From Oxalobacteraceae bacterium OTU3CAMAD1 (lineage in GTDB: Bacteria > Pseudomonadota > Gammaproteobacteria > Burkholderiales > Burkholderiaceae_D), in contig CP099650.1 of NCBI GenBank assembly GCA_024123915.1, forward strand, positions 5,952,001 to 6,016,000: a DNA stretch of 64,000 nucleotides, read 5' to 3'. The position numbers and the translations under genes were made by a program. Positions 42,428 through 51,434 of this stretch are shown one piece after another. The notes under the pieces were generated by a model that did no database searches, had not been told where the DNA came from, and saw only the letters and a program-made list of their open reading frames with translations. Positions within the stretch are counted from its first letter, which is position 1, and each line of letters opens with the position of its first letter.

Positions 42428-44073
42428 GGCGCGGCCTGCGGCGGGGCGGCCACCAGCGCGTGGCCGCGCTTGTCGTTGGCCGCCACCAGCTGGCGCAGGA
42501 AGTCCTGCTGCACGGCGTACGCGGCCTTCGTTTCGCTCTGGTCGCGCACCAGGGTCGAGGCGCGCACCAGGATGCCGTCGGCGACCTTGCCGGCCAGGCC
42601 GTCGCGGAAGATTTTCATGCGCATGTCGAAGCCGCCCTGCGGGTAGGCGTCGCTGATGCGGGTCCAGTAGGTGACCGCCTCGAGCCGGTTCTGGCTGGAC
42701 GCGATCATGTGCTTGCCCGGCAAGGTGCCGGTCGGCGTCACCGCCAATTGCGCCGGGCTCAGCGCGATGACCTTGTAGCCCTGGGCCGGATAGCAGATCT
42801 CGGGCAGGTGCAGCTTGACGTCCTGCCGCTGTTCCCTGGCGTAGGCCAGGGCCAGCATGACTTGCACGCCGTCGCGGTTGACATAGGTGCGCATCAGCAC
42901 GTCGTCGTACGGTTGCTCCTGGTTGCGCCCGCCGTCCTCGGCGGTCGACAGTTCGGCCTGGGCGCTGGCGTTGGGCAGCTCGGTCCAGTCGCCGAAGCGG
43001 GTCGGCACGCTGGTCGCCAAGGTGGTGCCGCCGGCCACCGACTCCAGGGTCGGCGTGAGCGCGTGCGCCAGGCCGACCGTGCCGACCATGGCCACCAGCA
43101 TCGCCAGCGCCGGACGCAGCGCCACGTGGGTCAGCTTGCTCCAGGCGCCGGCGGCCACGGCCGGCAGTTGCAGGCCGGCCTGTTCGTCGTCGTCGCGCTT
43201 GGTGCGGTTGCGCACCAGCCAGCTCAGCGCGCTGTCGACGCCGATGATCAACAGCAGCGCCGACAGGAACAGCACCAGGCCGGAGAAGCCGTGCAGGAAA
43301 CCCTGGCCGGCGGCGTCGCCGAGGTGGTAGGTGATCAGGGACAGGAACATGATGCGCAAGGTGTTGGCGGCGAACGAGATCGGCACGATCAGGATCGCCA
43401 GCACGACGTTGCGCACCACCGACGGGTGGCGCACCAAATTCATGTACAGCAGGCCCAGCGCCTCGAGCGTGAACAGCGAGTTCAGGCCGGCGCAGGCGTC
43501 GGCCACCAGCAGCTGGTACTGGCCGATGGTGAGGATCACGCCGCTGCGGGCGATCGGATAGCCGAACCAGTACAGCAGGTGTTCGGTGGCGTACGAGACG
43601 CCGATTTTCATCGGCAGGGTCAGCACGTCGACGATCGAGGCCGGCAGCGGGATCATGAACAGCATGAAGAAGAAGGCGAACCACATGCGCGACCAGGTGC
43701 GCACGCCGTAAAAGGCGATCAGCACGCCGCTGAGCACGGGGATCAGCGAACCGACCTCGAGCAACAAGACGCCCTGCGAGCGGCCCAGCACGTACGACAG
43801 CAGGCCCAGCACGAGCGCGGCGGCGCCGGCCAGCGGCGCCGGCCGGCGCTCGAAGCGCTGCTGCGACAGCAGCTGGCGCATGCGGAAATACAGGAAGCCG
43901 AAGGCGACGGTCATGACGATCGGGCCGTGGGCGTTGCGGTCCGAGCTCCAGGCGCCGTGGAACAGGTCCCAGAACGTCGGCAGGTAGATCACGCCCAGCC
44001 CGACCAGCAGGAGGATCGACGGCGCCAGCGCCGCGCGCGGCGAGCTGACAGGTTGGCTGAGCATGGTGTCCAT
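42424..44073 (-). CDS. xrtB: Exosortase B fused to EpsI
   Basis: A single 549-residue frame with two units. About 15-290 is the exosortase: eight or so membrane helices with the catalytic set Cys194 ([11 protein letters not shown]), Arg240 ([10 protein letters not shown]) and His261 ([11 protein letters not shown]). About 315-549 is an EpsI domain: one membrane helix (320-340), then a periplasmic part with [20 protein letters not shown] and [11 protein letters not shown]. Exosortase cleaves PEP-CTERM tails, transpeptidase-like; four substrates lie in this window. In the model locus the two are separate genes (epsH, epsI). An internal Met at 325 or 329 could give free EpsI. It starts 30 bp after epsG. 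Confidence 0.93.
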   Translation of the reverse strand: MDTMLSQPVSSPRAALAPSILLLVGLGVIYLPTFWDLFHGAWSSDRNAHGPIVMTVAFGFLYFRMRQLLSQQRFERRPAPLAGAAALVLGLLSYVLGRSQGVLLLEVGSLIPVLSGVLIAFYGVRTWSRMWFAFFFMLFMIPLPASIVDVLTLPMKIGVSYATEHLLYWFGYPIARSGVILTIGQYQLLVADACAGLNSLFTLEALGLLYMNLVRHPSVVRNVVLAILIVPISFAANTLRIMFLSLITYHLGDAAGQGFLHGFSGLVLFLSALLLIIGVDSALSWLVRNRTKRDDDEQAGLQLPAVAAGAWSKLTHVALRPALAMLVAMVGTVGLAHALTPTLESVAGGTTLATSVPTRFGDWTELPNASAQAELSTAEDGGRNQEQPYDDVLMRTYVNRDGVQVMLALAYAREQRQDVKLHLPEICYPAQGYKVIALSPAQLAVTPTGTLPGKHMIASSQNRLEAVTYWTRISDAYPQGGFDMRMKIFRDGLAGKVADGILVRASTLVRDQSETKAAYAVQQDFLRQLVAANDKRGHALVAAPPQAAP

Positions 44074-44103
44074 CGCGGTCTGAGGGTTACGGTTAGAGTA
44101 CGG

Positions 44104-45006
44104 TTAGAAATTATTGAGCACGGTGCCGACGACGTGCACGCGCGCCTCGCCCAGCGCGCCGATCAGGTCGTGCACGTGGTTGACGTGGGAAGCGTCCTGG
44201 CGGGTGACCACCAGCGCGGCGCCGGCGCGGCCCGACACCATCTGCGCGTCCGAGCATTCGCTGCCGGCCGGGGTGTCGATCAGGATCACGTCGAACTGCG
44301 GCGCCAGTTCGCGCAGCAGCTTGCCCAGCGCCGGACGGCCCAGCAGCTCGGACGGGTTCGGCGGCGGCGCGCCGGCCGTCAGCACCGACAGGTCCAGCAG
44401 CGCCGGCACCCGTTGCACCGCCTCGACGCCGTTGCGGTCCGACAGCACCGACGACAGGCCGACCCGGTTCTCCAGGCCGAACAGCGCGTGCTGGCTCGGA
44501 TGGCGCATGTCGGCATCGATCAGCAAGGTGCGTTGGCCCTGCTGCGAGAACACCACGGCCAGGTTGGCGGCCAGGAAGCTGCGTCCGTCGCCGCGCTCGG
44601 CGCCGGTGATGGCCAGCGCGCGGCGCTCGTCGCCGGTCTCGAACCAGCGCCACATCAGCTGGTTGCGCAGCGCCCGCAGCGATTCGACGCGGGCGGTGAA
44701 CGGCTCATAGGCGGCCACCACGGTCTCGCTGATGGCGCTCTCGCCGCGCAGCAGGTAGGGGTAGTCGTACTGGCGCGACAGCGCGAACTCGATGTCGGCC
44801 GTGCTGAGCACGCCCAAGGCCAGCGCGGCGTCGCCGAAGCGCACGTTGTGCTCGACTTGGTGGCGCATCACCTTCTCGGCGTCGGCCACCGACAGGCGCC
44901 CCTGTTTGATCAGGATGGCGCCGATCGAGCGGTCCGGCACGGACGCCGTTGACGGCTTCTCGCGCAACTCCGGCGCCGGGTAGGATGGGACGGTATTCGA
45001 ATTCAT
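44104..45006 (-). CDS. epsG: Chain-length tyrosine-kinase-like ATPase, EpsG
   Basis: A 300-residue cytoplasmic BY-kinase-like partner of EpsF. About 25-90 is a GspE-N-like helical domain ([20 protein letters not shown]). The ATPase has a P-loop GAERGDGRS at 135-143, Walker A' LLIDADMR (161-168) and Walker [10 protein letters not shown] (240-248). The P-loop lysine position is Arg142, which I recall as usual in the EpsG family. The C-terminus ends VVGTVLNNF without the tyrosine cluster that BY-kinases autophosphorylate. It probably controls polymer length with EpsF through ATP binding. It starts 43 bp after epsF. Confidence 0.9.
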   Translation of the reverse strand: MNSNTVPSYPAPELREKPSTASVPDRSIGAILIKQGRLSVADAEKVMRHQVEHNVRFGDAALALGVLSTADIEFALSRQYDYPYLLRGESAISETVVAAYEPFTARVESLRALRNQLMWRWFETGDERRALAITGAERGDGRSFLAANLAVVFSQQGQRTLLIDADMRHPSQHALFGLENRVGLSSVLSDRNGVEAVQRVPALLDLSVLTAGAPPPNPSELLGRPALGKLLRELAPQFDVILIDTPAGSECSDAQMVSGRAGAALVVTRQDASHVNHVHDLIGALGEARVHVVGTVLNNF

Positions 45007-45049
45007 GTGGATGCTCCGTGTAAGTCGGTGTGCCCGGTGGCGGGTCGGG

Positions 45050-46459
45050 TCATTGCTGCAGCTGCGCCATCGGCGCGGCCGGACGGTTGCGCAGCACGCG
45101 TTTGGACACGCGCGGCGTGGCGATCACGCCCAGCACCGGCAGGCCGAAGGCGTCGGCCATGTGGGACGCCGAGCGCACCCGCTGGTCGAGCAGCTCGAGC
45201 AGCAGCACGGCGCCGCCGCCGAGGATGGTGCCGATCACCAGGGACAGGGCGATGTTGAGCAGCAGGCGCGGCGAGGCTGGCGCGGTCGGCACGTTGGCGG
45301 TCGACAGCACGGCGATGTCGGACTGCTTGGACTGGCCCTCGAGGTTGGTGGCGTTGTAGCGCTGCATGGCCGACTCGTACGAGCGGCGGGCGTTGTCGGC
45401 TTCGTTGCTGAGCACGACGAACTCGTCGCGCGCGCCGTTCATCTCCAGCACGCGCGCCTTCTGCGCGGTCAGCGCGGCGCGCAGTTCGGCCTCGCGCTGC
45501 TTGTAGATGGTGCTGGTGCCGGCCACGCCGCTCGAGGCGATGCGGATCTGGTCGTTCAGGCTCGAGCGCAGTTTGTCGACCTCGGACTTGGCCGACATGT
45601 ACTGCGGGTGGTTCGGCGCGAGGCGCTGGGCGGTGTCGGCCAGCTTGGCCTCGGCCAGCGCCAGGCTCGACTTCAGTCCCTGGATCAGGCTGTTGTTGAG
45701 CACGTCGGGCGAGCCCTCGGCGCCGCCGCTGGCCTGGCGCGAGCGCGATTGCGCCTCCATCGACTGGTTCTGGGCCTGCACCAGTTGGCTCGACAGTTCG
45801 TTCAGGCGCGCCATCTCGACGTCGACGCGGGTGTCGGCGTTGTAGATGTTGTTGTCCTTCTGGTACTTCGACAGGCGGCTCTGGGCCACTTCGTACTGCT
45901 CGCGCAGCAGCTTGATCTGGGTGTTGATGAAGCCGGAGGCCTGCTGCGCCGGGTCGGTCTTCAGTTGCACGCTGAACTGCATGTAGGCGTCGGCGAAGGC
46001 GTTGGCGACGGCGGCGACGAACTTCGGATCGGCGCCCTGGAAGTTAATCGTCAGCACGCTCGAGTCGCGCGACGGCTCGATCTCGACCTTGGCCAGCAAC
46101 AGGTTGGCCAGCCATTCCTTGATGGTGATGTCGGCGCTGCCCTTGGTGGCGTCGGCGAACTGCTGCTGCACGGCCGGGCTCTCGGCCAGGCGCAGGTTGT
46201 CGACCACCTTGAGCGCGACGCTCTTGCTGCGGATGATGTCGGCCTGGGTGATGACGTAGCCGGCCATCATCTGCACGGGCAGGCTCATGCCGGTGACCGG
46301 ATCGACGCCCTTGGTGTTGAGCACCAGCGCGGTGCTGGCCTTGTAGACCTTGGGCAGCATCAGGCTGATGACGACGGTGGCGGCGACCGTCACCGCCAGG
46401 ATCATCAATACGATCTTGTAGCGGGCGCGCAGCGCCAGGAGCAAATGGGTGAAATTCAT
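45050..46459 (-). CDS. epsF: Chain-length determinant protein EpsF (Wzz/PCP family)
   Basis: A 469-residue polysaccharide co-polymerase. Transmembrane helix 1 is at about 16-36 ([20 protein letters not shown]) and helix 2 at about 400-425 ([20 protein letters not shown]), preceded by the P-x2-P motif in [13 protein letters not shown]. The periplasmic part is long and coiled-coil rich (about 150-370), as in Wzc-type proteins. No kinase domain is attached; that role is in EpsG. The ATG at 46459 is used, as it follows GAGAAGA and yields the normal N-terminus. Its tail (MAQLQQ) is cytoplasmic. Confidence 0.93.
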   Translation of the reverse strand: MNFTHLLLALRARYKIVLMILAVTVAATVVISLMLPKVYKASTALVLNTKGVDPVTGMSLPVQMMAGYVITQADIIRSKSVALKVVDNLRLAESPAVQQQFADATKGSADITIKEWLANLLLAKVEIEPSRDSSVLTINFQGADPKFVAAVANAFADAYMQFSVQLKTDPAQQASGFINTQIKLLREQYEVAQSRLSKYQKDNNIYNADTRVDVEMARLNELSSQLVQAQNQSMEAQSRSRQASGGAEGSPDVLNNSLIQGLKSSLALAEAKLADTAQRLAPNHPQYMSAKSEVDKLRSSLNDQIRIASSGVAGTSTIYKQREAELRAALTAQKARVLEMNGARDEFVVLSNEADNARRSYESAMQRYNATNLEGQSKQSDIAVLSTANVPTAPASPRLLLNIALSLVIGTILGGGAVLLLELLDQRVRSASHMADAFGLPVLGVIATPRVSKRVLRNRPAAPMAQLQQ

Positions 46460-46525
46460 GGTTGTCTTCTCAAAATGGTCGATCGATCGCAAACGCGCCG
46501 GAGGCCGGCCTGGCGGCCGGCGCTA

Positions 46526-47314
46526 TCAGAACAGGCTCTCGCGCACGTACAGCACGTCGTCGTTCTGCACCAGATCGTCGTACTTGGCTTCGAGGATCTG
46601 CAGCTTGCCTTCGGCGTCGCGGCGCTTGATGCGCAGGCCGCGCTCGGTGCCGCGCGGGGTCAGGCCGCCGCCGGCGGCGAGCGCCTGCAGCACCGTCATC
46701 GAGCGTTCGATGCGCAGCATGCCAGGACGCTGCACTTCGCCGTAGATGTAGAAGCGCGGCGCGCGCTCGACGTAGACGACGTCGTTGCCGCTCAGTTCGA
46801 GGTCCGTCTTCATGTTGCTCGTGCGCACCAGTTCGGCGACGTCGATGACGTCCTTGGTGGTGGTGCCGTTGCGCGTACGCAGCACGGTGACGGTGTCGCC
46901 GCCGTCGACGCTGACGCCGCCGGCCAGCGCCAGCACGTCGAGCACGCTACGGCTGCCGTCCAGCGGATAGCGGCCCGGGCGGCCCACCTGGCCCAGCACC
47001 GACACCTGCTGGCTTTGCAGCAAGGTGACGATCATGTTCACCTGCGGGTTCTTGACGAAGCCGCCCGACACCAGCAGCTGGGCGATCTTCTTTTCGGCCG
47101 CCGCCGTCGGCAGGCCGGCCACGGCCACCTGGCCCACCAGCGGGAAGGTGATGAAGCCCGACGAGCTCACGCGCGTCTCGGTGGTCAGGTCGGGGTTGTT
47201 GTAGACCGAGATCTTGACCACGTCGCCGGTGCCGAGCAGCAGCTCGGCCGCGCCGGCCGTGCCCAGGGTCAGCGCCAGCAGCGACGCCATCATCCAAAAT
47301 ACGATTCGTTTCAT
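46526..47314 (-). CDS. epsE: Polysaccharide export protein EpsE (Wza-like)
   Basis: A 262-residue exported protein. The signal peptide ends near AGAA (about residue 22) and has no lipobox Cys, unlike Wza. The polysaccharide-export domain (GTGDVVKISVYNNPDLTTET) and two SLBB domains (QVSVLGQVGRPGRYPLDGSR; FYIYGEVQRPGMLRIERSMT) are complete. It would form the export channel periplasmic part or the outer-membrane pore together with EpsL. GGAGAA precedes the ATG at 47314. It is 54 bp after epsD. Confidence 0.93.
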   Translation of the reverse strand: MKRIVFWMMASLLALTLGTAGAAELLLGTGDVVKISVYNNPDLTTETRVSSSGFITFPLVGQVAVAGLPTAAAEKKIAQLLVSGGFVKNPQVNMIVTLLQSQQVSVLGQVGRPGRYPLDGSRSVLDVLALAGGVSVDGGDTVTVLRTRNGTTTKDVIDVAELVRTSNMKTDLELSGNDVVYVERAPRFYIYGEVQRPGMLRIERSMTVLQALAAGGGLTPRGTERGLRIKRRDAEGKLQILEAKYDDLVQNDDVLYVRESLF

Positions 47315-47368
47315 AATATGTTCTCCGTGTGGTGCGGTGTGGATGGGCGGCCCCGGAGGGCCGCCGCG

Positions 47369-48331
47369 TTATTTCAGTCCGGCCACGCCGCGGGCGTGGG
47401 CGTCTTCCTGCCCGGCCGGTGCGGCGGCGGCCGGCGCGGCCGGGGCTGCGCCCGGCGTGCCCGGCGCGGCCGGCTGGTCGGCCTTGTTGACGTACTCGAT
47501 CTTGGTGGCCGCGCGCAGGCGCGCCAGTTCGGCCGCGGCGGCCTCCTTGCCGCGGGTGTTCATCAGGTACTGCTCGATCTGCGGCGTCGACGCGGCCAGC
47601 TCGACCGGCGTGTCGCGCACGTCGGTGATGGTGACGACGGTGCTGCGCTCGCCCTCGCGGATGATGAACAGCTGGCCTTTGGGCAGCGACAGCAGCTTGT
47701 CGCCCAGCGCCGGCGCCAGGTCGGCGTAGCTGCGCGAGATCTGGTTGCGGGCGTACTTGACGTTGTTGCGGTCGAGCAAGGCGGCCACGTCCTCGAGCGA
47801 CTTGGCCGCGTCGATGTCCTTCTTGAGCGCGTCGGTCAGGTCGGCCGTCGGCAGCACCAGCTGGCGCATGTCGATCGTCTTACGCTGGGAGAACAGCGCC
47901 GGATGCTTGTCGAAGTAGTCCTTGACCTCTTCCTTGGTCGGCTTGGCCGGCGTGCCGACCTTCTTCTGCAGGTAGGCCTGGGCCAGGATCAGCGACTTGG
48001 CGCGCTCGATCGCCTGCACCACCTTGGGATCGCGGTCGGTCTTGTCCTTCATGGCCTCGTTGATGAGCAGCTGGCGGTCGACCAGCGACGCCAGGATCTG
48101 CGGACGGGCCTGCTGTTGCTGGGCGCCCGGCACGCCGGAGCGCGCCAGTTCCTCGTTCAGCTGCAGCGCGGTGATTTCCTCGCTGCCGACCTGGACCAGG
48201 GCCTGGCCGGACTTGGTGTCGCTTTTGCCGCAGGCGGCCAAACCGGCCACCAGCAACAGCGCCAACGCGCCGCCGCCGACCCGGCGCAGACCGTGGCGTC
48301 GCGCGACGCCGTCAAATTTTGTATGGTTCAA
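47369..48331 (-). CDS. epsD: EpsD, lipoprotein of the PpiC/SurA peptidyl-prolyl isomerase group
   Basis: A 320-residue periplasmic lipoprotein: the signal ends at LAAC (Cys34). A SurA-like N-domain covers about 45-160 (ITALQLNEELARSGVPGAQQ) and a parvulin-like region about 170-260. The C-terminal 45 residues are Ala/Pro-rich. EpsD-type proteins are found only in EPS loci of this kind and are thought to help fold export components such as the barrel. Start is TTG at 48331, behind GAGGAAG at a good distance; no better start is in frame. A promoter with a perfect -35 lies just upstream. Confidence 0.88.
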   Translation of the reverse strand: MNHTKFDGVARRHGLRRVGGGALALLLVAGLAACGKSDTKSGQALVQVGSEEITALQLNEELARSGVPGAQQQQARPQILASLVDRQLLINEAMKDKTDRDPKVVQAIERAKSLILAQAYLQKKVGTPAKPTKEEVKDYFDKHPALFSQRKTIDMRQLVLPTADLTDALKKDIDAAKSLEDVAALLDRNNVKYARNQISRSYADLAPALGDKLLSLPKGQLFIIREGERSTVVTITDVRDTPVELAASTPQIEQYLMNTRGKEAAAAELARLRAATKIEYVNKADQPAAPGTPGAAPAAPAAAAPAGQEDAHARGVAGLK

Positions 48332-48391
48332 GATAGTCTTCCTCAGTCACTTGTGGCGGCGGTCAAGGGCTGCGACCGGCGTGGGGGGCAA

Positions 48392-48420
48392 AGTATGCGT
48401 TCCGCTCAAACGATTGTCAA
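48392..48420 (-). promoter_or_regulatory. Internal promoter before epsD
   Basis: Minus strand: TTGACA (48420-48415), 17-bp spacer, CATACT (48397-48392). Six and four of six consensus bases. The 190-bp gap between the WcaJ-type gene and epsD holds it, so epsDEFG and the genes beyond can be transcribed separately from epsL. Confidence 0.55.
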
Positions 48421-48521
48421 TATTATAAAGGCTATGCATTAAATGCAACCTCCAACCCGGATTCTCGCACAAATATCGCAATGCAGCATTTCAATTCGGC
48501 GTCCTCCGCGATAAGCCGTGG

Positions 48522-49901
48522 TCAATGGGCGTTTTCCCGCTTGGCCACCACTAGCACGGTGCGCACGATGATCCATAAATCGAGCCACAGCGACCAGTTG
48601 CGCAGATAGTCCAGATCGTACTCGATGCGCGCCTCCATCTTGTCGAGCGTCTCGGTCTCGCCGCGCAGGCCGTTGACCTGGGCCCAGCCGGTGATGCCCG
48701 GCTTGACCTTGTGGCGCAACATATAGCCCTTGATCAGCTTGCGGTACTGCTCGTTGTGCGCGACCGCGTGCGGGCGCGGCCCGACGATGCTCATGCGTCC
48801 CTGCAGCACGTTGAAGAACTGCGGCAACTCGTCGAGCGAGCTGCGGCGCAGGAAGCCGCCCACCCGGGTGATGCGGCTGTCGCCCTTCTTGGCCTGCACC
48901 ACCTTGTCGCCGTTCTCGGTCACCGTCATCGAGCGGAACTTGTAGACGATGATCTCCTCCCCGTTGAGGCCGTAACGGCGCTGCGGGAAGATGACCGGTC
49001 CGGGCGAGGACAGCTTGACGGCCACGGCGATCACCAGCATCACCGGGATCAGCATGATCTGGATCGCCAGCGCCAGCACGATGTCGCTGCAGCGCTTGAT
49101 GATGCTGTTGACGCCGGTGAACGGCGACTCGCGGATGCCGATCACCGGCATGCCGCCGACGCTGCCGAAGCGCGCCTGCATCAGGTCGAACACATAGATG
49201 TCGGGCAGGAAGTAGACCGAGGCGGTGGTGTCCTCGAGCTCGTCGAGCAGCTGGCGGATGCGCGGCTGGGCCGAGATCGGCTGGCTGATGAAGATCATCT
49301 TGATCTGGTGCTGGCGCACATAGGCGGCGATGTCGGACATCTTGCCCAGCATCGGGTGGGCCACGCCGTCGACCCGGCGCTCCGGGCCGCGGTCGTCGAA
49401 GTAGCCGTGCACATTCATGAGCAGGTTGGGCAGGCGGCCGATGGTGGCGGCGAACTTGACGCTGACGTCGTTGGCGCCGACGATCACCACCGAACTCAGC
49501 TGCCCGCGGCGCGGGTCGGCGCCCAGCCGGTGCGCCGCCAGGTGGGCCAGCAGCATGGCCACCGGCGTGGCCACCATCCACACCAGCACCACGGTGCGGT
49601 CGTAGTGCGGCACCATGCCGCTGGCGTAGCCGATCAAGGTCAGCAGCACCACCGTCAACAGCCAGCCCAGCACCAGGTCGCGCGCGGCGGCCCAGCGTCC
49701 GCCGGTGTGCCAGCTACGGTAGGGGTCGATGTATTTATAGACCGACGAGGCGACGAAGAAGGCGATGATGGTCAGCACCAGCGAATAGCCGGTGAAACTG
49801 GCGCCCAGCACGACCGTGCACAGATACAACATCCCCATGATAATCAGGGGATCGACCACACGTTCGAAAAAGGTAATCAGGGGACTTTCGTTGACCGTCA
49901 T
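48522..49901 (-). CDS. Undecaprenyl-phosphate glucose phosphotransferase (WcaJ/EpsB type)
   Basis: Initiates repeat-unit synthesis by transferring sugar-1-phosphate to undecaprenyl phosphate. 459 residues: five N-terminal helices (about 12-125), a Rossmann-like CoA-binding fold (about 135-240: LSSVVIVGANDVSVKFAATI), a re-entrant helix near 275-300, and the bacterial sugar transferase domain with PGPVIFPQRRYGLNGEEIIV, YKFRSMTV, LRRSSLDELPQFFNVLQGRM and SIVGPRP. This is a WcaJ-like polyisoprenyl-phosphate hexose-1-phosphate transferase; glucose is the family's usual sugar. It starts 4 bp after the epsL stop, so it is coupled to epsL. Confidence 0.93.
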   Translation of the reverse strand: MTVNESPLITFFERVVDPLIIMGMLYLCTVVLGASFTGYSLVLTIIAFFVASSVYKYIDPYRSWHTGGRWAAARDLVLGWLLTVVLLTLIGYASGMVPHYDRTVVLVWMVATPVAMLLAHLAAHRLGADPRRGQLSSVVIVGANDVSVKFAATIGRLPNLLMNVHGYFDDRGPERRVDGVAHPMLGKMSDIAAYVRQHQIKMIFISQPISAQPRIRQLLDELEDTTASVYFLPDIYVFDLMQARFGSVGGMPVIGIRESPFTGVNSIIKRCSDIVLALAIQIMLIPVMLVIAVAVKLSSPGPVIFPQRRYGLNGEEIIVYKFRSMTVTENGDKVVQAKKGDSRITRVGGFLRRSSLDELPQFFNVLQGRMSIVGPRPHAVAHNEQYRKLIKGYMLRHKVKPGITGWAQVNGLRGETETLDKMEARIEYDLDYLRNWSLWLDLWIIVRTVLVVAKRENAH

Positions 49902-49905
49902 GACC

Positions 49906-51129
49906 TTAGAACTCTACGCTGGCGTTGAAAGAGATGCCTTTGGCGCGGAAGCTCGACGTGCGCGCCGCCGCGCTGCCGTCGCGGCGGGTGGCGAAGCCGT
50001 TCAGGCTCAGCGCCACCTGGCGCGCCACCTGGTAGGTCCCGCCGACCGAGGCGGTGCGCGACTCGTCGCTCAGGCCGGTCAAGTTGGTTACCCCGCTGAG
50101 CGGCTCGAAATCGCGCTTCTCGTTTTTCAACTGGCCGTTGAAGCTCAGCTTGGACGTCGGCGTCCACTTGAAGCCGACGCTCTGGCCGGTGCTCAGCGCG
50201 CTGTTGACGACGGTGCCCTCGGCGGCGCCGAACTCGCGCCACAGCATGGCGTTGAACTGGGTTTGCGCCAGCACCGCCCAGTTGACGATCAGGCGGCCGT
50301 TGACGCCGCTGTCGTCGCGCACGGACTCGGTGTCGTGGCGCCGTTTCACCCAGCCGCCCAGGAAGATGACCTGCGTCACGCCGCTGGCGAGCCAGGTGAC
50401 GTTGACCTTGATCTCGTCCTGCTTGTAGCCGTTGTCGATGACGGCACCGGTGATCGGGTTGGTGCCCAGGTTGTCGTAGTCGCCCTTGAGCTGGCGCGCC
50501 ACCAGGCCGAACGTGCTGCCGCTGCTGGCGATATAGTCGAAGCCCGCCTCGGTGGCCTTCTCGGTGCGGTTGTTATAGGCTTGCGACGCCGTGTCGAAGC
50601 CGAAGCGCTCGCTGGTGTAGCCGGCGTGGACCTGCCACGACGGATGGAACAGCCAGTTGCCGTCGACATAGCGCCGGTTGTCGGTGCGCAGGTTGCGCTG
50701 GCTGCTGCTGTTGTTGAAGTCGGCGAACGAGGCCAGCGACTCGCTGTACTTGATACCGGCGTGGCCGCTGAACTGATTGCCCACGCGCCACAGCCATTCG
50801 GCGGCGGCGTCCTTGCCGGTATAGTCGAGCGCGGTGTTCTTGTTGAACGCGACCTTGCTCGCGCTGGCCGACGCCGTGACCACCTGGCGCCCGATCGGGC
50901 GCTCCGCCCGGAAGCCGGCCACCAGGGTGGTGTAGGTGTCGGAGCCGCCCGCGTCTTTGTCGCGGGTATTGTCGGCGCGCAGCAAATTGTCGTCGTAGGA
51001 GTAGCCCGCCGAGACATAGGGTTGGATGGTGTCGCTGATCTGGGCGCGCGCCGCAGGGGCGAACAGGCCGCTGATAATCAGGGGCAACGCGATGAGTTTC
51101 CCGGCGCCGGGTGCGCGCCTTACGCCCAC
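49906..51129 (-). CDS. epsL: Outer-membrane beta-barrel protein EpsL
   Basis: First gene of the eps operon, 407 residues. A signal peptide (KLIALPLIISGLFAPAARA) is followed by a beta-barrel with alternating amphipathic strands (YVSAGYSYDDNLLRADNTRD, VHAGYTSERFGFDTASQ) and a C-terminal aromatic end (ASVEF) needed for barrel insertion. It matches the EpsL type linked to exosortase B loci. It may be the outer-membrane exit for the polymer, in place of a Wza lipoprotein. Start is a GTG at 51129 with no strong ribosome site, so it is the least certain point; no better start precedes the signal. Confidence 0.82.
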   Translation of the reverse strand: MGVRRAPGAGKLIALPLIISGLFAPAARAQISDTIQPYVSAGYSYDDNLLRADNTRDKDAGGSDTYTTLVAGFRAERPIGRQVVTASASASKVAFNKNTALDYTGKDAAAEWLWRVGNQFSGHAGIKYSESLASFADFNNSSSQRNLRTDNRRYVDGNWLFHPSWQVHAGYTSERFGFDTASQAYNNRTEKATEAGFDYIASSGSTFGLVARQLKGDYDNLGTNPITGAVIDNGYKQDEIKVNVTWLASGVTQVIFLGGWVKRRHDTESVRDDSGVNGRLIVNWAVLAQTQFNAMLWREFGAAEGTVVNSALSTGQSVGFKWTPTSKLSFNGQLKNEKRDFEPLSGVTNLTGLSDESRTASVGGTYQVARQVALSLNGFATRRDGSAAARTSSFRAKGISFNASVEF

Positions 51130-51211
51130 AGTGCCGTCCGCGTCGACAGGGAAAACAACCAGGATGTTCTTGTATGCGATCTCAACATTTTTGCTCTTAG
51201 TCCTAGAGAGT

Positions 51212-51230
51212 GTACGCCTGGGCGGCGTAC
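51212..51230. other. Hairpin in the eps leader
   Basis: GTACGCC and its exact complement GGCGTAC around TGGGC, about 85 bases before the epsL start and inside the predicted untranslated leader. It may be a regulatory RNA fold or an operator. Confidence 0.4.
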
Positions 51231-51370
51231 CGTGGGTTACCCTGTAAAGCAGCCTCGTCCGGCACGCCGGAAGCCCGGCCGTGACGGCGACCCCGAATCA
51301 TATCACCGTGACAACAAGACTTCCACACATTACATTTTCGACAGCGGCCGTGGGGAGCCGACGCCGTAAA

Positions 51371-51399
51371 ATTATATTTGAAGCAACCCCGGGTGTCTA
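51371..51399 (-). promoter_or_regulatory. Main promoter of the eps operon
   Basis: Minus strand: TAGACA (51399-51394), 17-bp spacer, TATAAT (51376-51371). Five of six and six of six matches to sigma-70. Transcription would start near 51364, leaving a leader of about 235 bases before epsL. The promoter begins just inside the gap after the ABC-F gene. Confidence 0.72.
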
Positions 51400-51434
51400 T
51401 ACCGCACCGCAACATTTTTTCATCCCGGGGGAGC

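Noticed and set aside
42428..43684. N-terminal extension of the flippase frame
   Set aside because: The frame is open far upstream, but that sequence is an alternative frame of the exosortase-EpsI gene. The flippase motif begins right after the ATGA overlap at 42427.
45005..48442. Open frame of over 1100 codons on the plus strand
   Set aside because: Antisense to epsD-epsE-epsF, with low-complexity His/Gly/Arg/Val composition. The minus strand genes are clear family members.
51203..51415. Possible small leader peptide of 70 codons upstream of epsL
   Set aside because: Cys/Arg-rich composition without hydrophobic or repeat pattern, no ribosome site, and it begins upstream of the predicted transcription start.
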